Shown: piece by piece, positions 1 through 8,715 of the stretch
How the letters are laid out: the number at the start of each line of letters is the position of its first letter
Position numbering within the stretch: position 1 is the first letter of the stretch
Source of the DNA: an uncultured Planctomycetaceae bacterium
GTDB taxonomy: Bacteria; Planctomycetota; Planctomycetia; Planctomycetales; Planctomycetaceae
Direction: 5' to 3'
Assembly (NCBI GenBank): GCA_903861195.1
Contig: CAIOTJ010000392.1
Coordinates: 1-63,355 of the forward strand
DNA length: 63,355 bases
Notes under the pieces: model-generated
What the model was told of the DNA's origin: nothing
Seen by the model: the letters and a program-made list of their open reading frames with translations, nothing else
The model's database searches: none
Translations under genes and position numbers: made by a program

Positions 1-140
1 ACCTGTTGCCCGCCAGCGTGGGAACCACGCCTGAAAAATTCGCCCTGACCGCGGCAGGAGTTGCAGCCTTCGTCTACCTGCTGGGCAACATCTGCTGCTT
101 CTTCCTGCCCGAGCCCGATCCCAACGCGGCCCACGACTGA
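1..140 (+). CDS. C-terminal end of an integral membrane protein (transporter-like), cut by the window edge
   Basis: An open frame enters from the left edge and ends at TGA 138-140; about 45 residues are visible. They comprise a short loop, one hydrophobic helix (AALTAAG-type start, then VAAFVYLLGNICCFFL) and a short polar tail ending in HD. A final transmembrane helix followed by a short cytoplasmic tail is common in MFS and related permeases, so a transporter is the likeliest identity, but the fragment is too short to name a family. A strong terminator starts 57 bases after the stop, so this is the last gene of its transcript. Confidence 0.6.
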   Translation, partial: LLPASVGTTPEKFALTAAGVAAFVYLLGNICCFFLPEPDPNAAHD

Positions 141-196
141 GCCATCGCAGACCGGGGATTACTTTCACAGGTCCGCCTGGATGACTCCCTAAATCA

Positions 197-244
197 AACG
201 CCCCCCGGCAGGTCGTCGTGAACCTGCCGGGGGGGCGTTGTTTT
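197..244 (+). terminator. Rho-independent terminator of the left-edge gene
   Basis: The left arm at 197-213 (AACGCCCCCCGGCAGGT) pairs with the right arm at 222-239 (ACCTGCC, then a G run, then CGTT), with one extra G in the right arm and a loop of about 8 bases. The stem is followed by GTTTT at 240-244. Stem length, GC content and T tract are classical for intrinsic termination on the plus strand. Confidence 0.85.
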
Positions 245-480
245 GCGCTGCATATTTGGCCCGAGTTGCTAGCCGCTTCGGAACCCGGCTCCAGTATGCA
301 CGGGCAAGTTTCTGTACTGGCTGTTCATCCGCTGAATTAACGCCCGTTTCCCCGGGCCAACGATTTGCTGCGAATACACCACGGGCCAATCGGCTGCTCA
401 GGTGTGTGCTCGGCAAGGCTTTCCCCTCCGCAGGCAGCCTGTGCCACAACCTGCACAGCCTGGGTGTGGCATGACCAAAC
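245..480. other. Intergenic stretch, no feature recognised
   Basis: These 236 bases lie between the terminator and the end of the FGE pseudogene on the other strand. Small open frames cross it on both strands but none has a Shine-Dalgarno site or a recognisable product. It may be the decayed downstream flank of the pseudogene. Confidence 0.4.
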
Positions 481-1409
481 TCATCGAGCGGAAATGAGGG
501 CGATCCGGAAGCCGAGATTGCTGTTGCAATAGTCGGGGGCATCGCAACCACGGCACGCCGACCGGCATTCGAAAGGTTCGTAGTACCAGCCGCCGCCGCG
601 GTTGACCCGAATCAATCATTCCGCAAGAACCGGGTCACGCCGCCCCGGCAGCTTTTCGTCATAGATGTCGATTCCATCGGCACACTACTCCCACACGTTC
701 CCGTGCAGATCGTAGAGCCCCCACGGATTCGCCTTCTTTCCTCCCAACTCATGCGCGTATTGCTTCGGGGCGTTGCCATTCCCCACAAAACCGCCACGCC
801 ACGCGAAGTCACTCAGTTGCGTCACGGCATCGCCGAATGAATACGCCGTATCCGTTCCCACCCGGCATGAGTACTCCCACTGCGTCTCCGTCGGTAACGT
901 CTACTCCCACCCCTCCGGCAACCGCCCAGCCTACCGTTCCTTTTCTGTGAACTTGCGAACAAATTCCCGTGCATCGTCCCAAGTGATGTAGCTTGCCGGA
1001 TATCGCGGTCCCTCTTGCAAATAAGCTTGGTCTTTCCACGGTGCCGTCCCCATAACGCGGGTTCACTCGTCCTGCATGACCGCGTACTTCCCGATTCACA
1101 CCCCTCGCGTCAGCATTACCTGCACCTGGCCTTCACTGTCTTCGCGGTTTTTTCCGACTTCGGGCACCCCATCTTGAACGTCCCCGCCGGGCAGAACACC
1201 AGGTTCATCTTAAGGCCGTTGTCGTCCCGTTCCTCGCCGGCCCGAGTGCCGACCAATCGCCGGGATGAGGCGGAGTGCGCCTCCACGCCCGCCTTCTCTA
1301 CCTTTCTCGAGGGTGGCTGGACGGATGCCGATGGCTCTGCGGCCAATACAATTAGGAAAACGCAGGCCAGGACCCAAGGCTGGTACAGACAATGACGTCG
1401 TAATGGCAT
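481..1409 (-). pseudogene. FGE/SUMF1-domain (sulfatase-modifying factor-like) protein, inactivated copy
   Basis: The reading starts at ATG 1409 with a good signal peptide (WVLACVFLIVLAA) and the stretch RAGEERDDNGLKM, shared almost exactly with the neighbouring copy at 1503-2312. After MGCPKSE the frame breaks at a run of six A (plus-strand T 1148-1153). Beyond it, the continuation frame still aligns to the neighbour ([43 protein letters not shown]) but is interrupted by several in-frame stops, for example TGA at 1096-1098 and TAG/TGA where the neighbour has Tyr or Trp. The homologous frame ends at TGA 481-483. One frameshift plus at least five nonsense codons make this a pseudogene. The family binds or modifies sulfatases or acts as a substrate-binding lectin-like fold. 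Confidence 0.85.
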
Positions 1410-1502
1410 CGCGAATCTCCGTGCAATCCTGGCCCTCGTTCTGGGTTTACATTCAGTTACGTTCTCAACGGAAACCCCATGGTCCAGACATCTCGCATTT
1501 TC

Positions 1503-2312
1503 TCAGCGAACGGGGCTGCGGGCGACGCGGAAGCCAAGATTGTCGCAGCGGTCGTCAGGCGAGATCCAGACACGGAGCGCCGACCGGCAACCGGACGGGT
1601 CGTCGAGCCAGCCCCCGCCACGGAGGACCCGGTGCGAAGCCTCCCCAACCAATGGATCACACCCCCCCGGCAACTTCAATTCATAGCCATCCGCGCACCA
1701 CTCCCACACATTGCCGTGCATGTCGTGCAGACCCCACGAGTTCGGCTTCCGGCCTCCCACTTCATGGGCGTATAGTTCGGACTGAGTATTTCCATTTCCG
1801 TAGTCACCGCCCCACCACGCGAAGTCGCTCAGTGAGTCACTGGAATCGCCGAAAGAAAACGCCGTCGTCGTTCCCGCCCGACACCCATATTCCCACTGCG
1901 CCTCAGTCGGCAAGGTGTACTCCCAACCCTCCGGCAAGCGCTTCGCCTGCCGCTCCTGCTCCGTCAGTTTCCAGAGAAATTCCAGGGCGTCCTCCCAACT
2001 CAAACAACTCGCGGCAGACAGCGATCCTTCCTGGACGTGTTCCTCTCCCTTCCACGGCGTCGTTCCCATCACCCGCTCCCATTCCCCCTGCGTCACCTCG
2101 TACTTCCCCAGCCAAAAGCCCTGCGTCAATAGTACCTGTACCTGATCTTCATCATCGCCTCGGTCCTGTTCCGACTGCGGGCTTCCCATCGTGAACGTCC
2201 CCGGCGGGCACCAGACCAATTTCATCTTCAGCCCGTTGTCGTCCCGTTCTTCGCCAGCCCGGTTGCCGACCAACGACCTGGAAGGCGCAGAGTTCGCCTC
2301 GGGGGAGTCCAT
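1503..2312 (-). CDS. FGE/SUMF1-domain (formylglycine-generating enzyme family) protein, leader lost
   Basis: This 269-residue frame has the whole FGE-sulfatase fold: an N-terminal KLVWCPPGTFTMGSP, then GKYEVTQGEWERVMG, LPTEAQWEYGCRAG, WGLHDMHGNVWEWCADG, RVLRGGGW and a final NLGFRVA. True FGE uses two cysteines in a C-x4-C arrangement; here only the second is present (DDPSGCRSALR), so formylglycine synthesis is unlikely and a FGE-like accessory role is more probable. The start ATG lies within the linker that follows the signal peptide in the sister copy at 481-1409. Reading further upstream in the same frame gives a TAA at 2349-2351, and behind it a weak hydrophobic remnant. The protein is therefore either cytoplasmic or another decaying copy. 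Family call is sure; functionality is not. Confidence 0.75.
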   Translation of the reverse strand: MDSPEANSAPSRSLVGNRAGEERDDNGLKMKLVWCPPGTFTMGSPQSEQDRGDDEDQVQVLLTQGFWLGKYEVTQGEWERVMGTTPWKGEEHVQEGSLSAASCLSWEDALEFLWKLTEQERQAKRLPEGWEYTLPTEAQWEYGCRAGTTTAFSFGDSSDSLSDFAWWGGDYGNGNTQSELYAHEVGGRKPNSWGLHDMHGNVWEWCADGYELKLPGGCDPLVGEASHRVLRGGGWLDDPSGCRSALRVWISPDDRCDNLGFRVARSPVR

Positions 2313-2437
2313 CTCGCTCTTCTGTGCGGGAGGCTGGGCAGAACCGGATTACATGATGAAAGTGACAACCCCTTCAATGCAGCATTCCAGCACAATCGCT
2401 GCCAACGTCCTGAATCGCGGGGCCCTGCGAAATCTCC

Positions 2438-3910
2438 TCACCCTCGGAAAAATAACAGCGACGTCACAATGAAGATCGGGATCAGGATGCCGCCCGAGTA
2501 GAGCATGTAGCCGAAGAAGCCCGGCATGGGGACGCCATTTTCCTCGGCGATCGCCTTCACCATGAAGTTCGGACCATTCCCGATGTACGTGTTGGCCCCC
2601 ATGAAGACCGATCCGCACGAGATGGCCGCCAGCAGGCTCCAGGCGATTGGCAGCTTGAGAAACTCGGCCAGGTATTGCCCTTCCACCGAGACGTTGTGAA
2701 TTCCGCAGGCGGTGGCGGCGAAGGCGATGTAGGTAGGGGCGTTGTCGAGCACGCTTGAGAGAGCCCCGCTGACCCAGAAAAACTGCCAGGGCTCGCGCAC
2801 ACCCAGTTCATCCCCCCGGGCGTTCAGAATCTGCAGGGCCGGGGTCATCGTGATGAAGATCCCCAAAAACAGAATTGCCACCTCGAGAATCGGACCGAAA
2901 GTAAACCGGTTCGATTCGTGGATCGACCGACGGGTCCCAAAGTATGAAATCGCCGCGAGGGCCGCTGTCAGCCCCTGCGCGAGGAAGTGCGGCCATTCCT
3001 GTCCGCCAAACCCGATCCGCTGCCCCGAACAGAAGACGATCAGCACGACCCCGGCCAGCAAAAGCAGATTATGCATCCCCAAGATTCGCAACGGCTCATG
3101 CTGCTGCACCTCTTCGAGTTGCGAACCAGGGCGATCCACCTCCTCGGCATCCAGCACCTTCTGGTCCCAGACGTTGAAGATCGCCAGCAGGCAGCCATTT
3201 ACAAACAACCACTGCTTCCAGAGTGACAGTGTCTGCAGAAACGGAACGCCCTTGAGGAAGCCGAGGAAGAGCGGCGGATCACCGAGCGGCGTCAACAATC
3301 CACCACAATTCGACACCACAAAGATGAAAAAGATCACAATGTGGGTCTTCCGCACCCGGGCCTTGTTCGCCCGCAGCAGCGGCCGGATCAAGAGCACCGA
3401 CGCTCCGGTCGTTCCCACGAAATTCGCAATGATCGCCCCCAGAGCCAGAACCGCCGTATTCAACAGCGGCGTTCCCGAAAGTGACCCCTGCACGTAGACG
3501 CCGCCACTGATGATATAGAGCGCCCCGAGCAGGCAGACGAACGAGAGATACTCATGCAATGACTCGACCAGGGCATGTGTCCCCCGCGAACCAAACAGCC
3601 CGGCCAGCACCAGGATCACCGGGACCGACAGTCCGGCCGAAATGATGGCCTTGTTTTTGTTGTGTTCCCACCAGTGGCCATGAAAGAGCGGCAGCAGGGC
3701 AATGCAGCCCAGCAGGGCCACGAACGGCAACACCGACCAGACCGGCAACTGGTCACCCAACTGCTCGACCAGCCCGCCGGCCACCCCTGCGGGATCGTCG
3801 GCCCCCAGGACAGTCCCTCCCCAAGCCAGCAGGCCCACCAAAAATCCCATCAGGCCCAGCCCACCACGCAGCGTGCGTGCCACTTCGGTGGCACGGGTCG
3901 AAGTCTTCAC
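2438..3910 (-). CDS. Sodium:proton antiporter-like permease (NhaD/CitM type, ion transporter superfamily)
   Basis: The 490-residue product is almost entirely transmembrane helices: about a dozen, beginning with GLMGFLVGLLAWGGTVLGA. The motifs ANFVGTTGASVLLIRP and SNCGGLLTPLGDPPLFLG, and the later SVLDNAPTYIAFAA and GANTYIGNGPNFM, are the paired re-entrant signatures of NhaD/arsenite/citrate-type carriers, with the conserved DNAPT and NGPN. It probably exchanges Na+ for H+ across the inner membrane. I chose the GTG at 3910 because AGGGAG sits 8 bases upstream; longer starts up to 4129 run into the upstream gene in another frame. It lies 119 bases downstream of a DUF1501 gene on the same strand. 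Confidence 0.8.
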   Translation of the reverse strand: MKTSTRATEVARTLRGGLGLMGFLVGLLAWGGTVLGADDPAGVAGGLVEQLGDQLPVWSVLPFVALLGCIALLPLFHGHWWEHNKNKAIISAGLSVPVILVLAGLFGSRGTHALVESLHEYLSFVCLLGALYIISGGVYVQGSLSGTPLLNTAVLALGAIIANFVGTTGASVLLIRPLLRANKARVRKTHIVIFFIFVVSNCGGLLTPLGDPPLFLGFLKGVPFLQTLSLWKQWLFVNGCLLAIFNVWDQKVLDAEEVDRPGSQLEEVQQHEPLRILGMHNLLLLAGVVLIVFCSGQRIGFGGQEWPHFLAQGLTAALAAISYFGTRRSIHESNRFTFGPILEVAILFLGIFITMTPALQILNARGDELGVREPWQFFWVSGALSSVLDNAPTYIAFAATACGIHNVSVEGQYLAEFLKLPIAWSLLAAISCGSVFMGANTYIGNGPNFMVKAIAEENGVPMPGFFGYMLYSGGILIPIFIVTSLLFFRG

Positions 3911-4029
3911 AGAGTTCACTCCCTGGTCGCGGACTGCCGCCCGCAGGTTCAATATGGCTTCGAGGGCGGGCGCTGCCCTTCCGTACTCTCCGGCCCGGGT
4001 GAGGTCCAGCCGGTCCGCGGGCCCGACAC

Positions 4030-5469
4030 TCAAGCCAGGATGTCGTGAATGGGGACACCGCCTTGGGCAATCTTCGACGGCCGCCCCACCTGATCGCGCA
4101 CCTCGAACTCGGGATCGATCCCCAGGCACTCGAAGATGGTCGCGCAGACGTCGCCCGTGGTCACCGGATTCTCAGCCGGGAAACCGGCCTGCGAATCCGA
4201 CGCTCCGTAGACTGTTCCCCCCCGAATGCCCGCCCCGGCAAACAGCACCGAGTAGACGAACGGCCAATGGTCGCGGCCGGCGTTGCCGTTGATCTTCGGC
4301 GTCCGTCCCATCTCACTCATCACCACGATCAAGGTCTCATCCAGTTCGCCCGACTGTTCGAGATCGGACAGCAGCGAACCGAACGCCATGTCGAGGTAGG
4401 GCAGATTGTTCTTCTTGAGGACCGAAAAATTGGCGGCGTGGGTGTCCCAGCACTCGAACTGCAGCTTCAGCCGTTCCCAGTAACAGTCCCAGGTCACATT
4501 GATGAACCGCACTCCGGCCGAGACCAGGCGGCGGGCGATCAGCGTGCAGTTGCCAAACAGCGTGTTGCCATACCGGGCCCGCACTGCGTGATCGACAGTC
4601 TCGAGATTGAACGCATCCCGCACGGTCGACGATGTCAGAATACTCCAGGCCCGCTGCTCCTGGCGGTTGAACGAACCCAGTTCGCCCTGGGCATCCACGC
4701 GCAACCGCTCGGCATCCAGTTGCCGCAACAGATCCTGCCGGGACCCCAGGCGGTTGACTGTCATCTGTTCGCCCAGACCCGTGTTGGGAATCACCGGCAA
4801 CCCGCGCAGTGGCTGCGACGAGTAGGGCTGGTCGGGAGGGTTGTCGACGAACGGCTCGCACTCGGTGAACAGCGGATCAAACCGCGCCCCGAGAAATCCG
4901 CCGTAGGGACCAGGCCGGCGGATCGACTGACCCCAGCCGAGATAGCACGGCATATAGACGTAAGCCGGCTGTTCCTGCCGGCCCCCGGCCAGATACTCAC
5001 AGACCGAGCCCATGCTGGGGGGATAGCTCGATTTGGTGCTGACGATGTTGTCGAGCGGCAGATCGTACCCGGTGTAGCTGGGAAGGGGATTGTGGCAGCC
5101 CCCCCGATGGCTCAGCGACCGGACGATGGCGGTCTTGTTCATCCACTGCGCGAAACTCGGCAGATGTTCGCACACCTCGATGCCCGAAACCGTGGAGGCG
5201 ATGGGCTTGAACTCACCCCGGATCTCGGCGGGGGCCTTGGGCTTCATGTCGTACATGTCCTGGGTGGCCGCCCCCCCCAGCAGGTACAGCACGATGACCG
5301 ACTTCGCCTTGCCGACCCGGCTGGGCTGCGCCTCTGCCGCCCGCAGGTAATCTGACAGGCCAAATCCCCCCCCGAAACCGGCGAGGGCCGAGAGCCCTCC
5401 GACCCGCAGGGTCTCCCGACGCGTCAGCCCATCGCAGCACCGCCGCAGACTGCCGTTCAGAGTCAGCAT
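4030..5469 (-). CDS. DUF1501 domain protein (Tat-exported, sulfatase-fold), orphan copy
   Basis: A 479-residue protein with an N-terminal twin-arginine signal (LTRRETLRVGG followed by a glycine/alanine-rich hydrophobic segment). It has the DUF1501 landmarks: KAKSVIVLYLLGG with MYDMKPKAP, IVRSLSHRGGCHNP, a central RFINVTWDCYWE, DTHAAN, and the C-terminal LIVVMSEMGRTPKINGNAGRDHWP. DUF1501 proteins belong to the alkaline phosphatase/sulfatase superfamily and are abundant in planctomycetes, usually beside a PSD1 (DUF1549/DUF1553) gene; none is adjacent here. AAAGGTGG precedes the ATG. The biochemical role of the family is unknown. The stop is 119 bases before the antiporter start, so the two may share a transcript. 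Confidence 0.9.
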   Translation of the reverse strand: MLTLNGSLRRCCDGLTRRETLRVGGLSALAGFGGGFGLSDYLRAAEAQPSRVGKAKSVIVLYLLGGAATQDMYDMKPKAPAEIRGEFKPIASTVSGIEVCEHLPSFAQWMNKTAIVRSLSHRGGCHNPLPSYTGYDLPLDNIVSTKSSYPPSMGSVCEYLAGGRQEQPAYVYMPCYLGWGQSIRRPGPYGGFLGARFDPLFTECEPFVDNPPDQPYSSQPLRGLPVIPNTGLGEQMTVNRLGSRQDLLRQLDAERLRVDAQGELGSFNRQEQRAWSILTSSTVRDAFNLETVDHAVRARYGNTLFGNCTLIARRLVSAGVRFINVTWDCYWERLKLQFECWDTHAANFSVLKKNNLPYLDMAFGSLLSDLEQSGELDETLIVVMSEMGRTPKINGNAGRDHWPFVYSVLFAGAGIRGGTVYGASDSQAGFPAENPVTTGDVCATIFECLGIDPEFEVRDQVGRPSKIAQGGVPIHDILA

Positions 5470-5698
5470 CGCGCACCACCTTTCGACTCACTTGCGTCTC
5501 AACCGGCCCAAAGGCCCCCAGGCGGGTACCACGCCCACCCAAAAACCTCACAATCGTCCATCCCCTTGACGGGACCATACCCCAGCTGCCGGTCTGCCGC
5601 AAATCCGATCTGTCCCAACCGCTGGAATCCGCACGGAAGGAACCGCATCTGGCCCCACCGGTCCACGGTGCTCAGTCCACTCTTAATCCACGCCTCCC

Positions 5699-5720
5699 GT
5701 GCCGGAATCTGATCCGGCAC
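5699..5720. repeat. Perfect 8-bp inverted repeat downstream of the CocE/NonD gene
   Basis: GTGCCGGA at 5699-5706 and TCCGGCAC at 5713-5720 form an 8-bp stem with a 6-base loop. It sits 20 bases beyond the stop of the minus-strand hydrolase gene. No T tract follows on the minus strand, so it is not a classical terminator, but it could protect the 3' end. The rest of 5470-5739 holds the 5' flank of the DUF1501 gene and no recognised site. Confidence 0.45.
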
Positions 5721-5739
5721 GGGGCCTCCGGCGACACAC

Positions 5740-7449
5740 TCACTGCACCGGCCGTCGGGGAATGGGGGCCACAATCCGGGACGCGTGTTTCTGGTTGTGT
5801 TCGACCGTGTTCTCGGCCACCACCGCATCGGCCGGCATGTCGAAACCAAATGGTCCCCCGGTATTGGGGTTCGGCTCGTAGAACGCCACCCCCGTGCTGC
5901 AGACGGTCACCCGGATGCGGTGTCCCTTGTTGAACACCTGGCTGATCCACCCCACGTCGAACGCGACATTGGTCACCTTGCCAGGCTCCATCAGCACTTC
6001 TTTCTCAAACCCCTCCCGGTACCGGGCCCGACGGACGTAGTCGACCAGGGTGATCGACCGGCCATCGGGATAGACATCGCTGACCCGCACGATGAAGTCG
6101 GTGTCGCGGGCCGTTGAGGTCACCCACAGGTCGGCCTGGATCTCTCCCGTCCATTCCACAGGCTCGGTCAGCACCTCGGTGGTGAACGTGCGGACCTCGG
6201 GCTCGGCCTCGAACTTCTGGGCGTCAGCCGCTCCGGGGAAGGCCACCGTGGCTGTCATCTTGTTGGGATTCTTCGGATCGGCCTTGAACGCCGTCCGCGA
6301 ATCGGCCACGGCGGGACGGGTCTCGTTCAGCTTCCCCCCTGCGTGCAGGTAGTAGCTGCGCGACCGGCTGGGAATGGGCCAATCTTCGGCCTCCCGCCAG
6401 ACATTGCCCGGGGCTCCCGTCTCTCCCAACGCCCCCATCACGTAATACCGCACGGGAGCATCGCGATCCACGCCATTGTCGACCCCCTTGAGATAATGGT
6501 CCATCCAGCGAATCAGGTGCTGCTCGCCATCGAAGCGGGCATTGTCGGGATAGGTCAACTCCGACACCTTGGCGTTGTTCTTGCCTTGCAGTCCCCCATG
6601 CAGCCAGGGGCCAATCAGCAACTGCTGCTGTCCACGGGAATTTGGTCCCCCACGGTGCTGACGTCCCACGTAGCTGTCGACCGATCCCTGGTTCATGAAG
6701 TCATACCAACTGCCAATCGTAAAACAGGGAACGTTCATCTTGTCGAAATGCAGGCTGCAGTCTTCATCCTGCCAGTAGGCATCGTAGGTGGGATGCTGGA
6801 ACCATTCGACCATGAGGTCATGATTGTGAGCCGGCACCCGACAGACCGCCCCCATGTTTTTGAACCGCTCGGGGCGGGTGGTCCCTCCAATCCGGTAACC
6901 CTCCTGGTACAGGCTGAGCCCAGTGTCGATCATGTATTGGGCGGCGAGGTGAGGGGGTTGGGTAATCGCCAGGAAGTTCTGGGCATAACCGGCCTGCGAA
7001 CTGCCGAAGGTGCCGACCTTGCCGGTCGACCAGGTCTGGGTCCCCAGCCACTCGCAGACGTCATAACCATCCTTGAGTTCGCCCCAACCCAACGCGCGGT
7101 AGCCAACCCACGTCCCTTCCGAAAGTCCCGCCCCCCGGAAGTTCACGCCGCACACGACGTAACCCGGCTTCGCCAGTCGGGCGAAGGCCTGGCGGGTTCC
7201 CACTCCCTTAAGGTCCGCATACCGCTGCTCGAACAGCACGGGCCACGGACCTTTTCCCTCAGGAAAGTACAGGTAGGCCGAGAGCCGGACACCGTCGCGC
7301 ATGGGAATCATCACGTGCTCTTCGCGCACGCCGCCCAGGTCGATCTCCCCTTCGGCCCCCTGGATCGCTCCTCCCGTGACCAGCACCAGGCCCAACAGGC
7401 AGGCCAGCGCTCTGCTCCCGAGGTTTCGCGCCGTTGTCTCAGCCATCAT
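5740..7449 (-). CDS. Secreted CocE/NonD family hydrolase (X-Pro dipeptidyl-peptidase fold)
   Basis: A 569-residue alpha/beta hydrolase with signal peptide (SRALACLLGLVLVTGGAIQGAEG). The first domain opens with MIPMRDGVRLSAYLYFP, has the oxyanion region NFRGAGLSEG, and carries the nucleophile in GTFGSSQAGY (GxSxxG). The second half is the jelly-roll C-terminal domain typical of CocE/NonD esterases and X-Pro peptidases (TEPVEWTGEIQADLWVTS, DTDFIVRVSDVYPDGRS, GHRIRVTVCST). It hydrolyses acyl or aminoacyl bonds; the natural substrate cannot be read from the sequence. Start: the first ATG of the pair at 7449 has GGGAG 10 bases upstream; two in-frame candidates further upstream (to 7491) lack a ribosome site. 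It is divergent from nfo. Confidence 0.88.
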   Translation of the reverse strand: MMAETTARNLGSRALACLLGLVLVTGGAIQGAEGEIDLGGVREEHVMIPMRDGVRLSAYLYFPEGKGPWPVLFEQRYADLKGVGTRQAFARLAKPGYVVCGVNFRGAGLSEGTWVGYRALGWGELKDGYDVCEWLGTQTWSTGKVGTFGSSQAGYAQNFLAITQPPHLAAQYMIDTGLSLYQEGYRIGGTTRPERFKNMGAVCRVPAHNHDLMVEWFQHPTYDAYWQDEDCSLHFDKMNVPCFTIGSWYDFMNQGSVDSYVGRQHRGGPNSRGQQQLLIGPWLHGGLQGKNNAKVSELTYPDNARFDGEQHLIRWMDHYLKGVDNGVDRDAPVRYYVMGALGETGAPGNVWREAEDWPIPSRSRSYYLHAGGKLNETRPAVADSRTAFKADPKNPNKMTATVAFPGAADAQKFEAEPEVRTFTTEVLTEPVEWTGEIQADLWVTSTARDTDFIVRVSDVYPDGRSITLVDYVRRARYREGFEKEVLMEPGKVTNVAFDVGWISQVFNKGHRIRVTVCSTGVAFYEPNPNTGGPFGFDMPADAVVAENTVEHNQKHASRIVAPIPRRPVQ

Positions 7450-7769
7450 CGCATGTTCTCCCAAAGTCATCGTGTGCCGGTCAGGTCTCACCTCAGCCCC
7501 GTCGGGACCGCTGTGCCGCGGGCCTCCCGGTTTGTGCCGATGGTCCGATGCTCAATCCCCCTGGAGCGCCGCACGAGAGACTATGTCATTTCATCAAGAT
7601 TCACCAATGGATGGGGTTCAGTTCCGGGAGGAGACTCGGCGACGGTCCCCTGCCAGAGCCGTGGTCGCGGCGTTGGCGAATGGGAATCTGCGTGGGGTTT
7701 CGGTAGTCTCTCGCTCAATTCCCAGGCTTTGGACCTGTCTTCGTCGCACTCATTTGTCAGGATGTTGCC
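7450..7769. other. Divergent intergenic region between the CocE/NonD hydrolase and nfo
   Basis: These 320 bases must contain promoters for both flanking genes. I looked for -35/-10 pairs in both directions and found no convincing sigma-70 match, no long inverted repeat and no small gene with a ribosome site. Confidence 0.4.
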
Positions 7770-8666
7770 GTGCCCCCGCTGGGAGCCCACATGTCGATCG
7801 CCGGTGGCTATTTCCGGGCGGTGGAAGCCGCCGCCGAGTTGGGGATGGACTGCGTGCAGATCTTCACCAAGAACAACAACCAGTGGAACGGCAAGCCGCT
7901 GACCGATGCCGACATCGCCGAATTCCGAGCGACGCTGGACCGCACGGGAGTGACGCTTCCCTGCTCGCACGACAGTTACCTGATCAACCTCGCCAGCCCC
8001 GACCCGGCCCTGTGGCAAAAGTCGCTCGACGCGTTCATCATCGAGCTGGAACGGGCCGAGGCCCTCGGTTGTCTGGGAGTGGTGATGCACCCGGGCAGTC
8101 ATGTCAGTTCGACCGCCGACGAGGGACTCGCGAAGATCATCGAGGCGCTCAACCAGGCGCACCGCTCAACCCGGGGAGTGCGCGTGCAGACGTGGCTGGA
8201 GACGACCGCCGGCCAGGGGACCAATCTCGGCTGGAGATTCGAAGAACTACAGCGCATTTTGGAAGGGCTGCAGGAACCCGAGCGGACGGGGGTTTGCGTC
8301 GATACCTGCCACATCTTCGCCGCTGGCTACGAGCTGGGGACATCCGAGAAGTATGCTGCCACGTTTGAGGAATTCGACCGGATCATCGGCCTCAACCGCA
8401 TCCGTGCGTTCCACCTCAACGACAGTGTCAAGGGGCTGGGCAGCCGGGTCGATCGGCATGCACGCATTGGCGGCGGTCAGCTCGGCTTGGAACCGTTCCG
8501 CTTGCTGCTGAACGATCCCCGATTTGCCGCGATTCCGATGTACATGGAAACGCCCAAGGGAGACGAAGAGGGAGAGCCGCTCGACGCCATCAACCTGCGG
8601 ACGCTCCGAGAGTTGATTGAGCCGGCCTCCGCAGCTCCGAAGCGCAAGCGAAAGGCCGCCTCCTGA
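7770..8666 (+). CDS. nfo: Endonuclease IV (deoxyribonuclease IV, AP endonuclease)
   Basis: The 298-residue product has the complete AP_endonuc_2 TIM-barrel set of metal-binding motifs: GAHMSIAGG at the N terminus, HDSYLINLASPD, MHPGSH, WLETTAGQGTNLG, CVDTCHIFAAGY, FHLNDS, DRHARIGGGQLG, and METPKG. It cleaves DNA at abasic sites using a tri-zinc centre in the cytoplasm during base excision repair. The start is GTG at 7770, with AGGA ending 7 bases before it; the next ATG (residue 8) would cut off the first strand of the barrel. The C-terminal tail is lysine/arginine-rich (PKRKRKAAS), which may help DNA binding. It is monocistronic, convergent with the MMPL gene. Confidence 0.96.
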   Translation: MPPLGAHMSIAGGYFRAVEAAAELGMDCVQIFTKNNNQWNGKPLTDADIAEFRATLDRTGVTLPCSHDSYLINLASPDPALWQKSLDAFIIELERAEALGCLGVVMHPGSHVSSTADEGLAKIIEALNQAHRSTRGVRVQTWLETTAGQGTNLGWRFEELQRILEGLQEPERTGVCVDTCHIFAAGYELGTSEKYAATFEEFDRIIGLNRIRAFHLNDSVKGLGSRVDRHARIGGGQLGLEPFRLLLNDPRFAAIPMYMETPKGDEEGEPLDAINLRTLRELIEPASAAPKRKRKAAS

Positions 8667-8715
8667 ACGGCTCGCCGGTGTTCACCGGACGGCCGTGATT
8701 GACAGCCACTCGGTC

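Noticed and set aside
6343-7902. Long plus-strand frame opposite the CocE/NonD gene running into nfo
   Set aside because: It is antisense to a clear hydrolase and overlaps nfo in another frame; the translation has no domain and no start signal.
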